DNA from: Egicoccus halophilus
GTDB lineage: Bacteria > Actinomycetota > Nitriliruptoria > Nitriliruptorales > Nitriliruptoraceae
Reading direction: 5' to 3'
Assembly (NCBI RefSeq): GCF_004300825.1
Contig: NZ_CP036250.1
Location: 124,001 to 188,000, forward strand
Length of the DNA stretch: 64,000 bases
Part shown: positions 8,702 through 16,367 of the stretch, piece by piece
Numbering within the stretch: position 1 is the stretch's first letter
How the letters are laid out: every line of letters begins with the position of its first letter
The notes under the pieces: generated by a model
What the model was told of the DNA's origin: nothing
The model's input: only the letters and a program-made list of their open reading frames with translations
The model's database searches: none
Made by a program: the position numbers and the translations under genes

Positions 8702-9633
8702 TGGGGCTCGGTGGCGCGCTGCGCGACACGGCCCGCGACTGGCGCTGGGGGCGCCGGCCGCTGCCGCCCGGCACGGTCGTCGACACCGTCCAGGCGCCGC
8801 AGCCGCGCGAGTTCCCGACCGCCTGGTCGCGGACCCGGCCGGCGAAGGTGGCCCGCACCGGGCTGCAGGCCGGGGTGCTCGCACCGCTGCTCGCCAGCCA
8901 GTTGCGCATCACCGTCGAGGACCGCGAACGGGTGCTGGAGGCCGCCGCGTCCCCGGTCGTGCTCGCCCCCAACCACTCGAGCCACCTCGACGCGCCGCTG
9001 GTGCTGACCGCGCTGCCGCAGGCGGTGCGCCGCGACACCGTGACCGTCGCCGCGTCCGACTACTTCTTCGACGCCTGGTGGCGGGCGGCGGCGACCGCCC
9101 TGGTGTTCAACGCCGTCCCGATCGACCGCCGGCGCAGCCGCCGCAGCGAACTGCCCAGCGACCTGCTCGCGGCCGGCCACCACGTGCTGCTGTTCCCCGA
9201 GGGGACCCGCTCCAAGGACGGCTGGACCGGACGCTTCCGTCACGGCGCCGCGCACCTCGCCAAGACCTGTGACGTGCCGATCGTGCCGGTCGCGATCGAG
9301 GGCTCGTGGCGGGCGATGCCCCGCGGCGCGGCCTGGCCGAGCTCCGGCCGGCCGGTCGTGCGGGTGCGGTTCGGCGCGCCGCTGCGGGCCCGCGACGACG
9401 AGCCGGCCGCCGCCCTGACCCGCCGCCTGGAGGCCAGCATCGCCACGCTGCTCGACGAGCACCGCACCGACTGGTGGACCGCCATGCGCCACCGCCACGA
9501 AGGCACCACGCCGCCCTCGAGCGGTCCGCCAGCCGCGGACTGGCGCCGCCGCTGGGAGCTGCTGGAACCCGACCAGCGCACCACCCGCCGACGGGTCTGG
9601 CCCACGCCGGCCCGCTCGGGGGCGCGCCGATGA
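8701..9633 (+). CDS. PlsC-type acyltransferase
   Basis: A 310-residue glycerolipid acyltransferase of the 1-acylglycerol-3-phosphate acyltransferase family. It shows the catalytic HX4D box NHSSHLD at residues 91-97 and the substrate-binding box FPEGTRS starting at residue 165, plus the VPIVPVAIEG block IV. Such enzymes move acyl groups from acyl-CoA or acyl-ACP to a glycerol-type acceptor at the membrane. The N-terminal 40 residues are polar and the C-terminal 60 are arginine- and proline-rich beyond the usual domain. The ATG overlaps the stop of the LarA-like gene and the stop overlaps the larE start. An acyltransferase locked between larA-like and larE genes is the clearest hint that the NPN enzyme acts in lipid metabolism. 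Confidence 0.9.
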   Translation: MGLGGALRDTARDWRWGRRPLPPGTVVDTVQAPQPREFPTAWSRTRPAKVARTGLQAGVLAPLLASQLRITVEDRERVLEAAASPVVLAPNHSSHLDAPLVLTALPQAVRRDTVTVAASDYFFDAWWRAAATALVFNAVPIDRRRSRRSELPSDLLAAGHHVLLFPEGTRSKDGWTGRFRHGAAHLAKTCDVPIVPVAIEGSWRAMPRGAAWPSSGRPVVRVRFGAPLRARDDEPAAALTRRLEASIATLLDEHRTDWWTAMRHRHEGTTPPSSGPPAADWRRRWELLEPDQRTTRRRVWPTPARSGARR

Positions 9634-10535
9634 GCGACCCCGGGGACCGCACGGATGGCCGCACGGGCGTCCGCACGTCGAAGCCGCCGGCGCCGGCGTC
9701 GCTGGAGGCGCGGGCGTCGCTGGCGCGGCTCGAGGCGGTCGTCGCCGAGCTCGACAGCGTCGCGGTCGGACTGTCCGGCGGGGTCGACTCGAGCCTGCTC
9801 GCCGCCGTGTGCTCCCGGGTGCTCGGCGGCGCCGCCGTGGCGGTCGTGGCCCGTTCGCCGTCGCTGCCGGCCCGCGAGCTCGACGGCGCGCTGGCCGTGG
9901 CGGGTCGCATCGGCATCGACGTCGAGGTGGTCGACACGGCCGAGGTCGCCGACGCCCGCTACGCCGCCAACCCGCGCAACCGGTGCCGGTTCTGCAAGGA
10001 CCACCAGTTCGCCGCCCTGCGCGAGGTCGCCGACCGGCGGGGGCTGCACTCGCTGGCGCACGGCGAGGTGCTCGACGACCTCGACGACCACCGCCCGGGC
10101 CGGGCCGCCGCCGCCGAGTGGGGCATGCGGGCGCCGCTGCGCGAAGCCGGACTGGACAAGACGGCCGTGCGGGCGCTCGCGCACGAACTCGACCTGCCGG
10201 TGTGGGACAAGCCGGCGTTCGCCTGCCTGGCGTCGCGGATCCCGACCGGCGAGACGGTCACGCCGGCGAAGCTCGCCCGCATCGAGGCGGCCGAGCAGGC
10301 CCTGTACGAGCTCGGCTTCCGCGCGTTTCGGGTCCGCCACCACGACGAGCTCGCCCGGGTCGAGCTGCCGGCCGCCGACCTGGCCCGTGCCGTCGCCCAG
10401 CGCGAGGCGATCGTCGCCGGCGTGCAGGAGGCCGGCTACGACCACGTCACGCTCGACCTCGGCGGCCTGCGCGAGGAGGCGTCCCCGCCGGTCGAGTCGG
10501 GCCGCCTGCTGCCGGTGGTCGGGAGCCCGGCGTGA
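9630..10535 (+). CDS. larE: LarE, sulfur transferase for nickel-pincer cofactor
   Basis: ATP-dependent sulfur insertase of 301 residues that converts the pyridinium dicarboxylate nucleotide to its dithiocarboxylate form. The PP-loop SGGVDSS begins at residue 49. C199 in KPAFACLASR matches the sacrificial or cluster cysteine of the family. C119 and C122 (NRCRFCK) supply two more cysteines, the pattern reported for LarE proteins that bind a [4Fe-4S] cluster rather than sacrificing a protein sulfur; that reading is inference. The ATG overlaps the acyltransferase stop by four bases and the stop overlaps the larB GTG, so synthesis is coupled along the operon. The first 30 residues are a poorly conserved polar extension. 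Confidence 0.93.
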   Translation: MSDPGDRTDGRTGVRTSKPPAPASLEARASLARLEAVVAELDSVAVGLSGGVDSSLLAAVCSRVLGGAAVAVVARSPSLPARELDGALAVAGRIGIDVEVVDTAEVADARYAANPRNRCRFCKDHQFAALREVADRRGLHSLAHGEVLDDLDDHRPGRAAAAEWGMRAPLREAGLDKTAVRALAHELDLPVWDKPAFACLASRIPTGETVTPAKLARIEAAEQALYELGFRAFRVRHHDELARVELPAADLARAVAQREAIVAGVQEAGYDHVTLDLGGLREEASPPVESGRLLPVVGSPA

Positions 10536-11317
10536 CGCGCGCGGCGAACGGTCCCGGGGGCGGGGCCACGTCCGTCGCGGGTGGCGCTGCGGCGGGTGGC
10601 GCGGCCGCGGGTGGCGCGGCGGCGGGCGTGCGGGTCGACGGGCCACAGGTGCGCGCCGACGTCGGCCGCGGGGCCCGCACCGGCGAACCCGAGGTGGTCT
10701 ACGCCGCCGGCAAGACCCCGGCGCAGACGGTGACGGCGGTCACGGCGCTGCTCGACGGCGGGGTCCGTCCGGTGCTGGTCAGCCGCGCCGACCCGGCGCA
10801 CACGACCGCGGTGGTGGCCGCCCACCCGGACGCGGTCGTCCATGACGACGCCGGCATGCTGGTGCTCGCGCCGCTGCCGCCGCGCGACGACGCGGCCGAC
10901 GGCCGGATCGTGGTCGTCACCGCCGGGACCAGCGACCTCGGTGTCGCCGGGGAGTGCGTCGTGACCCTCGAGGCGCTCGGGGAGCGGCCGACGCTGCTCG
11001 CCGACGTCGGCGTGGCCGGGCTGCACCGGGTGCTGGAGGTGCGCGACGTGCTGGCGGCCGCCGAGGTCGTCGTGGTCGTCGCCGGCATGGAGGCGGCGCT
11101 CGGCCCGGTCGTCGCCGGGCTGGTGTCCGCGCCGGTCGTCGCGGTGCCGACCAGCGTCGGCTACGGCGCCGCGCAGGACGGCATGACCGCGCTGCACGGG
11201 CTGCTGAGCGCCTGCACGCCCGGGATCGCGGTCGTCAACGTCGACAACGGCCTGGGCGCGGCGCTGCTGGCGCGCCGGATCGTGCGCGCCACCGACCGCC
11301 GGACGGCCGGCGGATGA
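10532..11317 (+). CDS. larB: LarB, NaAD carboxylase/hydrolase for nickel-pincer cofactor
   Basis: A PurE-like enzyme that carboxylates the pyridinium ring of nicotinic acid adenine dinucleotide and hydrolyses the phosphoanhydride, the first step of NPN synthesis. The diagnostic blocks are present: AGTSDLGVAGE, LADVGVAGLHR, AGMEAALGPVVAGL, VPTSVGYGA and a late VVNVDNG. The length of 261 residues is normal for LarB. The N-terminus is odd: codons 10-27 encode a short Gly/Ala tandem (repeats of AAGG) from a simple-sequence DNA tract, which probably forms a disordered tail. GTG at 10532 overlaps the larE stop (GTGA). Confidence 0.93.
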   Translation: MTRAANGPGGGATSVAGGAAAGGAAAGGAAAGVRVDGPQVRADVGRGARTGEPEVVYAAGKTPAQTVTAVTALLDGGVRPVLVSRADPAHTTAVVAAHPDAVVHDDAGMLVLAPLPPRDDAADGRIVVVTAGTSDLGVAGECVVTLEALGERPTLLADVGVAGLHRVLEVRDVLAAAEVVVVVAGMEAALGPVVAGLVSAPVVAVPTSVGYGAAQDGMTALHGLLSACTPGIAVVNVDNGLGAALLARRIVRATDRRTAGG

Positions 11318-12084
11318 GCGGCGCGGTGAACGGCACCCGCACCGCCCACCTGTTGTGCGACGACGGCATCACCGCCGAGCTGTGGCTCGGCGCGTTGGTC
11401 GCCGCGGGGGCGGACGTCGCCGGCCTGCAGGCGGTGGTCGACAAGGCCGGCATCGGCGCGCGGGTGGTGGTCGAGCGCATCACCGCCCGCGAGGTCGCGG
11501 CGGTCGAGGTGTTCGTCGACGACGCCGGCCACGACCCCGACGACCGGCTGCCGACCGCGTCGGCCATGCACGAGGCGATCGAGGCGGCCGGGCTCGCCGA
11601 GCGTCCCGCCGCCCGGGCGCACGACCTCGCCGACGTGCTGATCCGCGCCGAGGCGGCCGTCCACGACCTGCCGGCCGGCGAGGTGCACCTGCACGAGCTC
11701 GGCCGGCCCCGCACGGTGGCGCGGATCCTGGCCGGCGTCGTCGCGCTCGAGCAGCTCGGCATCGGGACGGTCACGGCCGGGGCGGTGGCACTCGGCGGCG
11801 GGACGATCGACATCGCTCACGGCCGCTTCCCCGTGCCGCCACCGGTGGTGCTGCAACTGCTGCGCGGGTTCGTGGTACGCGGCGACGAGCGCGAGGTCGA
11901 GCTGACCACCCCGTCGGGAGCGGCGGTGCTGACCGCGCTGGCCTCCCCGTCGCCGACGATCCCGCCGATGCGGCTGGAGACGTCCGGCCGCGGCGCGCTG
12001 TGCAGCACGACCGCCGGCGGACGCACGGCAGCCGGCCACCAGGGTGACCGGCTGCTGACGGTGCTGATCGGGACGAGCGTCTGA
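11314..12084 (+). CDS. larC: LarC1-like nickel insertion protein, short form
   Basis: Homologue of the N-terminal part of LarC, the CTP-dependent cyclometallase that inserts nickel into the pincer cofactor. Recognisable blocks are EVHLHELG, a following GGGTIDIAHGRFPVPPP and the LTTPSGAAVLTAL segment. Two features are unusual. The N-terminal DC-SG-GDM signature is degraded to CDDGITAEL, and the acidic residues after HELG are replaced (GRPRTVARI). The protein stops at 256 residues, about where LarC1 ends, so the LarC2 domain that holds the CTP site in characterised enzymes is missing. No LarC2-like frame is seen before the next gene. The ATG overlaps the larB stop. It may be a diverged chaperone or work with a LarC2 encoded elsewhere. 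Confidence 0.82.
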   Translation: MSGAVNGTRTAHLLCDDGITAELWLGALVAAGADVAGLQAVVDKAGIGARVVVERITAREVAAVEVFVDDAGHDPDDRLPTASAMHEAIEAAGLAERPAARAHDLADVLIRAEAAVHDLPAGEVHLHELGRPRTVARILAGVVALEQLGIGTVTAGAVALGGGTIDIAHGRFPVPPPVVLQLLRGFVVRGDEREVELTTPSGAAVLTALASPSPTIPPMRLETSGRGALCSTTAGGRTAAGHQGDRLLTVLIGTSV

Positions 12085-12106
12085 GCTGCCCGTCCCGCGA
12101 GGTCGG

Positions 12107-12547
12107 TCAGGACTCGAAGGTGACGTCCAGGGTGATCTCGGCGCTGCCGCCCTCGAGCAGGCGGCTGATCGGGCAGCCGGCCTTGGCCTCCTCGGCCTTG
12201 GCGCGGAAGCCGTCCTCGTCGAGGCCGGGGACCTTGCCGACGGTGCGCAGTTCGATCTTGGTGACGGTCGGGGCGCCGTCGACGGTGTCGAGGGTGACGG
12301 TCGCGTCGGTCTTGATCGAGTCGGGGGCGTTGCCGTCCTGGGCGAGCATGTTGGACAGCGCCATCGAGTAGCAGGCGGCGTGGGAGGCCGCGATCAGCTC
12401 CTCGGGGTTGGTGCCGCCCTCGCCGGACTCGAACCGCGAGACGAAGGTGTAGGCGCCGGAGTACTCGCCGCTGCCGAGCGACACCTCACCGCCGCCGCTC
12501 TTGAGGTCGCCGTTCCAGTGGGCGTTGGAGGTCCGGGTCGTCGCCAT
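12107..12547 (-). CDS. OsmC/Ohr family peroxidase
   Basis: A 146-residue thiol peroxidase that detoxifies organic hydroperoxides. The two reactive cysteines of the family are visible in HAACYSMAL and AGCPISRLL, and the N-terminal WNGDLKSG and central GGTNPEELIAAS segments fit OsmC. Start ATG at 12547 has AGGAG about ten bases upstream. The gene converges on the lar operon, with a 22-bp gap between stops. The nearby nucleotidyltransferase gene is divergent. Confidence 0.93.
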   Translation of the reverse strand: MATTRTSNAHWNGDLKSGGGEVSLGSGEYSGAYTFVSRFESGEGGTNPEELIAASHAACYSMALSNMLAQDGNAPDSIKTDATVTLDTVDGAPTVTKIELRTVGKVPGLDEDGFRAKAEEAKAGCPISRLLEGGSAEITLDVTFES

Positions 12548-12752
12548 GTGTCCTGCTCCTGGTCGTCGCTCGGCACCCCTGTCGAGGTGCCCAGCTCTCG
12601 AAGCTAGAGCGGCGGCGGCCCGCCCGCGCCCCCCGTCGGCGCGGCCGTTCGGACCCGTCGGCCACCCGTCCGCCGTCGGCTCGACACTGACGGCAGACTT
12701 GCCGCATCGGACCGCCAACAGGGACACGATCCGGGCCCGGGAGTCGACGCCC

Positions 12753-13514
12753 ATGCACGATCCGCGCGAAGGCGTCACGCCGCAGGGAACGATTCGCACG
12801 GGTGCGCGGCGGCAGGCCGTCTCGCCCGTCCACGAGCCGGTGCTGCGCGCGGCGGTCGACGCGGTCGCCGGACGGTGTGCGCTGTACCTGTACGGCTCGG
12901 TGGCGACGGGCACCGCGTCGGTCCCGACCTCCGACGTCGACCTGCTGTCGATCGGGCTGACGGCTGCGGAGGCCCGGCGGATCGCCGGCTCGTTGTCCGC
13001 GCGTTTCCGCGACGTCTGCCGCGAGCTCAGCATCGGCCCGGCCGGCTGGGACCAGCTCGACGAGGACGGCGACGAGGCCTACGGGCTGCGGGTGTTCCTG
13101 CGCCACTACGCCGTCCACCTGCACGGCCCCGACCCGGCGGCGTCCCTGCCGGCGTTCCCGGCCGACGTCCGAGCGGCCCGCGGCTTCAACGGCGACCTCG
13201 CCCGGCACGTCGGGCGGTGGATGACGGCGCTCGAACAGGGTGAGGACCCTGCCCGGCTCGGGACCCGTGTGGCGCGCAAGACGCTGCTGGCCGTGGCGGG
13301 TCTGGTCTCCGTGCGCGACGGGACGTGGACGACGGACCGTCGGTCGGCCGCCGGTCGCTGGGGCCAGCTCGAACCGCAGACGTCGGTCGAGTCGCTGGTC
13401 GCGTGGCTCGATCTCCCGCCGACCGATCCCGCGGCGGTGCAGGCCGCCCTGGCCGGGCCGGTCGCCGCCGTCACCGAGGCCTTCGCCGCCGAGATCGGAC
13501 GGTGGGACGTCTGA
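12753..13514 (+). CDS. Nucleotidyltransferase-domain protein
   Basis: A 253-residue protein with a minimal nucleotidyltransferase fold. The GSVATGTASVPTSDVDLL stretch carries the GSX10D and DxD-type metal-binding acids of the family. C-terminal to it is a mostly helical region of about 150 residues, as in aminoglycoside- or toxin-type nucleotidyltransferases. The target is not deducible. ATG at 12753 follows GGGAG at a good distance; upstream in-frame sequence is arginine-rich and overlaps the OsmC gene on the other strand, so it was excluded. No partner HEPN gene is adjacent, so a toxin-antitoxin role is not supported. Confidence 0.8.
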   Translation: MHDPREGVTPQGTIRTGARRQAVSPVHEPVLRAAVDAVAGRCALYLYGSVATGTASVPTSDVDLLSIGLTAAEARRIAGSLSARFRDVCRELSIGPAGWDQLDEDGDEAYGLRVFLRHYAVHLHGPDPAASLPAFPADVRAARGFNGDLARHVGRWMTALEQGEDPARLGTRVARKTLLAVAGLVSVRDGTWTTDRRSAAGRWGQLEPQTSVESLVAWLDLPPTDPAAVQAALAGPVAAVTEAFAAEIGRWDV

Positions 13515-13596
13515 CCGGCGTACCGTCGCGTCCCTTGCGGCCAGCCGACCGACACGCAGCGGGAGGCCGGGCGCCTCGCGGCGCATGCGAGCGCGC

Positions 13597-14454
13597 TCAG
13601 CCGGTGGTGAGCGTCCGGTCGAGGAAGGCGAGGACGTCGGCGGTGACCTCGCCGCGGTTGATCTCGTTGAGCAGCTCGTGTCGTCCGCCGGGGTACACCT
13701 GTGTCTCGACGTGCGTCAGCCCGGCGGTGCGGTAGCGCTCGGCCAGGACCTCGATGGCGGCACCACCCTGCGCGAGCGGGTCGTCGGAGCCGGAAACGAT
13801 CAGCATCGGCAGGTCGTCCCGGACGGCGGCGACCCGGTCGGGATCGGCGGCGGCGGCGAGGGTGCCGATACCCGGGAGCGGTGGCGCCTCCCAACCGCAG
13901 GCCGGGTCGGCCACGTACGCATCGACCTCGGCCTCGTCGCGGCTGAGCCACTCGTAGCCGGTGCGGTGCTCGAAGGGCGCGTTGAACGTGCTGAGGTCGG
14001 CCGGCTCGTCGCTGTCGAGCACGGGGACCAGCCAGCCCACCTCGGTGCTGCCCGACAGCACCACCGCGTCGACGTCGCCGGCGTGGTCGAGCAGGAAGTG
14101 CTGGGTGGCGAACGAGCCCATGCTGTGCCCGAACAGTCCGAGCGGCAGGTCCGGTTCGTCCCGGCGGATCCGCGCGTTCAGCCGGGCGACGTCGTCGACC
14201 CAGCCGGGCCAGCCGTCGGCGCCCCAGTCGCCGTACCCGTTCCCCGCGCTGCGACCGGAGCCGCGGGCGTCGGGGGCGTACACGAGGTAGCCGGCGCCGG
14301 TCAGCGCCTCGGCGAAGCGGCGGTAGCGGCCGGCGTGCTCGGCCAGCCCGTGCTGGAGCTGCACCACCGCCTTCGGCTGGTCGTCCGGCGCCCACCGGTA
14401 GACGTGCAGTTCCTGCCCGTCACCGGTGGCGATCGTCGTCGTCGACTCCCGCAC
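13597..14454 (-). CDS. Alpha/beta hydrolase, monoacylglycerol-lipase-like
   Basis: A 285-residue serine hydrolase with the nucleophile elbow GHSMG, the oxyanion HGLAEH segment and late acid and histidine positions (SGSDDP, GGRHELLNE). The order and spacing match monoacylglycerol lipase and lysophospholipase relatives (Hydrolase_4 family). It has no signal peptide. GTG at 14454 is chosen because GAGGAGG lies seven bases upstream; longer in-frame extensions cross a perfect inverted repeat and have no ribosome binding site. Substrate is probably a small acylglycerol or ester. Confidence 0.88.
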   Translation of the reverse strand: MRESTTTIATGDGQELHVYRWAPDDQPKAVVQLQHGLAEHAGRYRRFAEALTGAGYLVYAPDARGSGRSAGNGYGDWGADGWPGWVDDVARLNARIRRDEPDLPLGLFGHSMGSFATQHFLLDHAGDVDAVVLSGSTEVGWLVPVLDSDEPADLSTFNAPFEHRTGYEWLSRDEAEVDAYVADPACGWEAPPLPGIGTLAAAADPDRVAAVRDDLPMLIVSGSDDPLAQGGAAIEVLAERYRTAGLTHVETQVYPGGRHELLNEINRGEVTADVLAFLDRTLTTG

Positions 14455-14487
14455 GTTTCGCCTCCTCGGCACGCCAGCTCCGTCTGC

Positions 14488-14510
14488 ACCGGACGGTAGC
14501 GCCGTCCGGT
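14488..14510. promoter_or_regulatory. Perfect 9-bp inverted repeat upstream of the hydrolase gene
   Basis: ACCGGACGG and CCGTCCGGT flank a five-base spacer, 34 bp upstream of the hydrolase GTG. Its position and symmetry suit a repressor operator (for example TetR-type), which is inference. It could also fold as a hairpin in the leader RNA. Confidence 0.45.
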
Positions 14511-14720
14511 CAACCCACCTCGCGATCTGGCGTGCCACGGACGTCCGACCGCTCATCGTCGAACGACAGGAGGCGGGCGGGCGGCGACGGCTGGCCTGGA
14601 CCCACGGGAGCAGGGCTGCCCCTGGGCCCACACCGCGATGAGCAGCACCGGCGTCGGTGGCCAGCTCCCGTACGTGCTCCGGCCGAGGCGAGGCGGCGCT
14701 GGTCCGTCCGATCAGGGACC

Positions 14721-14746
14721 GGTTCCTTCGCACCGGCGTAGGGTCT
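14721..14746 (+). promoter_or_regulatory. Possible stress-sigma promoter of the glsB-like gene
   Basis: GGTTCC and GGGTCT are separated by 14 bases, 29 bp upstream of the GTG. This resembles the GNTT...GGGT pattern of actinobacterial SigB/SigF-type promoters, which would fit a stress membrane protein. Only two short motifs support it. Confidence 0.35.
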
Positions 14747-14774
14747 CTCTGACCGCACCGAGACAGGAGTGTCC

Positions 14775-15047
14775 GTGGGAATCATCGCCTTCCTCATCCT
14801 TGGTCTGCTCGCCGGAGCCATCGCGAAGGCCATCCTGCCGGGTGACGACCCGGGTGGGATCCTCGTGACGATGGTCATCGGTGCCGTGGGGGCGTTGCTC
14901 GGCGGGTTCCTCGCCGGGCTGCTGTTCGACGTCAATCCGGTGGACGAGTTCTTCAGCATCTCCACCTGGCTGGCGGCCATCATCGGCTCGATCATCCTGT
15001 TGTTGATCTACCGGGCCGTGACCGGCAACCGGGGCGCTCGCCGGTAG
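14775..15047 (+). CDS. GlsB/YeaQ/YmgE family membrane protein
   Basis: A 90-residue integral membrane protein of the transglycosylase-associated (GlsB) family, linked to general stress response in other bacteria. Three hydrophobic helices are evident, with the family pattern GLLAGAIAK early and a glycine-rich IGAVGALLGGFLAG second helix. AGGAG ends five bases before the GTG at 14775, which decides this start over the GTG at 14769 that overlaps the ribosome binding site. The short basic tail (GNRGARR) would face the cytoplasm. Biochemical function is unknown for the family. Confidence 0.88.
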   Translation: MGIIAFLILGLLAGAIAKAILPGDDPGGILVTMVIGAVGALLGGFLAGLLFDVNPVDEFFSISTWLAAIIGSIILLLIYRAVTGNRGARR

Positions 15048-15410
15048 CGCGTCGACCGGCACGGGCACCCGGCCGGCGCGAGGTCTGCGTCGGCTCGAAG
15101 CGCAGCGGCGTCCCGGCGGCGTCCGGCGGCGTCCCGGCGGCGTCCGGCGGCGTCACCACGGGAGGTCGCCGCACTCCGGGCGGCAGCGATGAGTCTCCCG
15201 CGCGCTGGTCGTCAACAGGACATCGGCTGCCCGACCCCCGGGATCGCTCGTGGGAGGCCCGACCCTCCACGACGCCGCCACCATCGACCGTGCCTCGAGG
15301 CACCGACGTCCACACCCGCCGGATGGCTCGTCGTGGACGCCGGCAGACGGCACCGCTCGAACGATGGCAGCAGCCGACAGGAGGCGGAACCGATCACGAG
15401 GAGGGTGACG
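15048..15410. other. Intergenic region with 21-bp GC-rich repeat
   Basis: No credible gene lies here. Around 15108-15154 a 21-bp unit made of alternating gcgtcccggcg and gcgtccggcg blocks is repeated twice plus a partial copy. A GAGGAGG ribosome binding site for the YciI gene lies at the right edge. Confidence 0.6.
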
Positions 15411-15830
15411 ATGCGCGTCATGGTGCTGATGAAGGCGACCGAGCAGTCCGAGACCGGCGAGATGCCGAGCCAGGAGCTGCTCGAGCAGATGACGACCTAC
15501 AACGAGGAGCTGGTCGCCTCGGGCATGCTGCTCGCCGGCGACGGGCTGCACCCGAGCTCGAAGGGGGTGCGCGTCGAGTTCGACGGGGACGAGCGTCGGG
15601 TGGTCGACGGCCCCTTCGCCGCGACCGAGGAGGTGGTCTCCGGCTACTGGCTGTGGCAGGTGGCGTCCATGGACGAGGCGGTCGCATGGGTGCGTCGCAT
15701 CCCCAACCCCGACGGCGAGCACACCGTCGTCGAGCTCCGCCCGGTGTTCGAGGCGGACGACTTCGGTGACGCGTTCACGCCGGAGCTGCGCGAACGCGAA
15801 CAGCAACTCGAACGACAGGTGCGCGGCTGA
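15411..15830 (+). CDS. YciI/DGPF-domain protein
   Basis: A 139-residue YCII-related protein. The VVDGPFAATEE segment is the DGPF signature, and the start (MRVMVLMKA) and the later GYWLWQV strand fit the ferredoxin-like dimeric alpha/beta barrel of the family. Members often sit next to ECF sigma factors, but none is adjacent here. Start ATG at 15411 follows GAGGAGG directly. Function in this family is poorly defined; some members are small dehydrochlorinases or regulators. Confidence 0.88.
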   Translation: MRVMVLMKATEQSETGEMPSQELLEQMTTYNEELVASGMLLAGDGLHPSSKGVRVEFDGDERRVVDGPFAATEEVVSGYWLWQVASMDEAVAWVRRIPNPDGEHTVVELRPVFEADDFGDAFTPELREREQQLERQVRG

Positions 15831-15840
15831 ACTCGCCGGC

Positions 15841-16006
15841 CGGAAGCGCGGCAGCGCGCGACGTCAGGGCAGCCCAGATCGCGGGTTCGTAGCGCTCGAG
15901 CACCGCGCGCCGGGATGATCTCCCGGCGGGACAGCCCCTCGCTCTCGGCCCCCAGGGCCGTGAGCGCGCGCTCGAGTTCGTCCTCGGTACGCAGGGTCAG
16001 CGCCAT
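15841..16006 (-). pseudogene. Frameshifted ribbon-helix-helix antitoxin-like remnant
   Basis: Starting at the ATG at 16006, the minus strand encodes MALTLRTEDELERALTALG and then EGLSRREII, the typical strand-helix-helix opening of CopG/Arc-type antitoxins. Directly after that the frame breaks. Dropping one C from the CCC near 15911-15913 restores RRAVLERYE, the expected second-helix continuation, followed by a diverged tail with no stop at the expected place. This reads as a one-base insertion in a former antitoxin gene. No toxin gene is present beside it. The inverted repeat just upstream could be its old operator. Confidence 0.55.
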
Positions 16007-16033
16007 GGAGGCCGGCAGGCTCTGGCCGGAGCC

Positions 16034-16079
16034 ATCCGTGCGCCCTGGTCCGCACCGCCCGACGTGCGGACGCACGGAT
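16034..16079. promoter_or_regulatory. Compound inverted repeat, possible old antitoxin operator
   Basis: Outer arms ATCCGTGCG and CGCACGGAT (9 bp) enclose inner arms TCCGCAC and GTGCGGA (7 bp). It begins 28 bp upstream of the remnant antitoxin start. RHH antitoxins commonly bind such symmetric sites in their own promoter, so operator function is a reasonable inference. Confidence 0.4.
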
Positions 16080-16140
16080 CGCGCGCAGCGCCGCCGCGAC
16101 CGTCGATCCGTGCGTGCTCATCTGCACACGGCCGGCTTCC

Positions 16141-16154
16141 GACGCACGTGCGTC
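16141..16154. repeat. 14-bp palindrome GACGCACGTGCGTC
   Basis: A perfect palindrome. The same 12-bp core recurs twice near 35.2 kb in front of the DsbA-like gene, so it looks like a dispersed recognition site rather than chance. Function unknown. Confidence 0.5.
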
Positions 16155-16367
16155 ACACCGAACGTGCGACCCTGGAGCAAGCCGCGGCAGCCCTGCTCCG
16201 TCGCGCGGCCGAGCGCGCCCGGTGCGTCGGGGGACGCCGCCCAGCCTCGCTGCGTACCCTCCCGGCCGACGGCGGCGGGTTCGCGCGCCAGGGAACGGGC
16301 TCCGAGGTCGCACGGGCACCGATGGGTCCCGGCCCGGTCGCCTCTCCCCGATGCATCGGAACCACCT

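Larger units (their letters stand above)
14455..14774. other. Divergent intergenic region, hydrolase/GlsB
   Basis: About 320 bp between two divergent genes. It contains the inverted repeat at 14488-14510 on the hydrolase side and a stress-sigma-like promoter at 14721-14746 on the GlsB side. I see no coding sequence with a ribosome binding site in the middle part. Confidence 0.6.
15831..16367. other. Intergenic region with gene remnant and palindromes
   Basis: About 540 bp without an intact gene. It holds a frameshifted RHH antitoxin-like remnant on the minus strand, a compound inverted repeat at 16034-16079 next to the start of that remnant, and a 14-bp palindrome at 16141-16154. Confidence 0.6.

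Noticed and set aside
12753-13514. Nucleotidyltransferase as part of a HEPN/MNT toxin-antitoxin pair
   Set aside because: No small HEPN partner gene on either side, and the protein is larger than typical MNT antitoxins.
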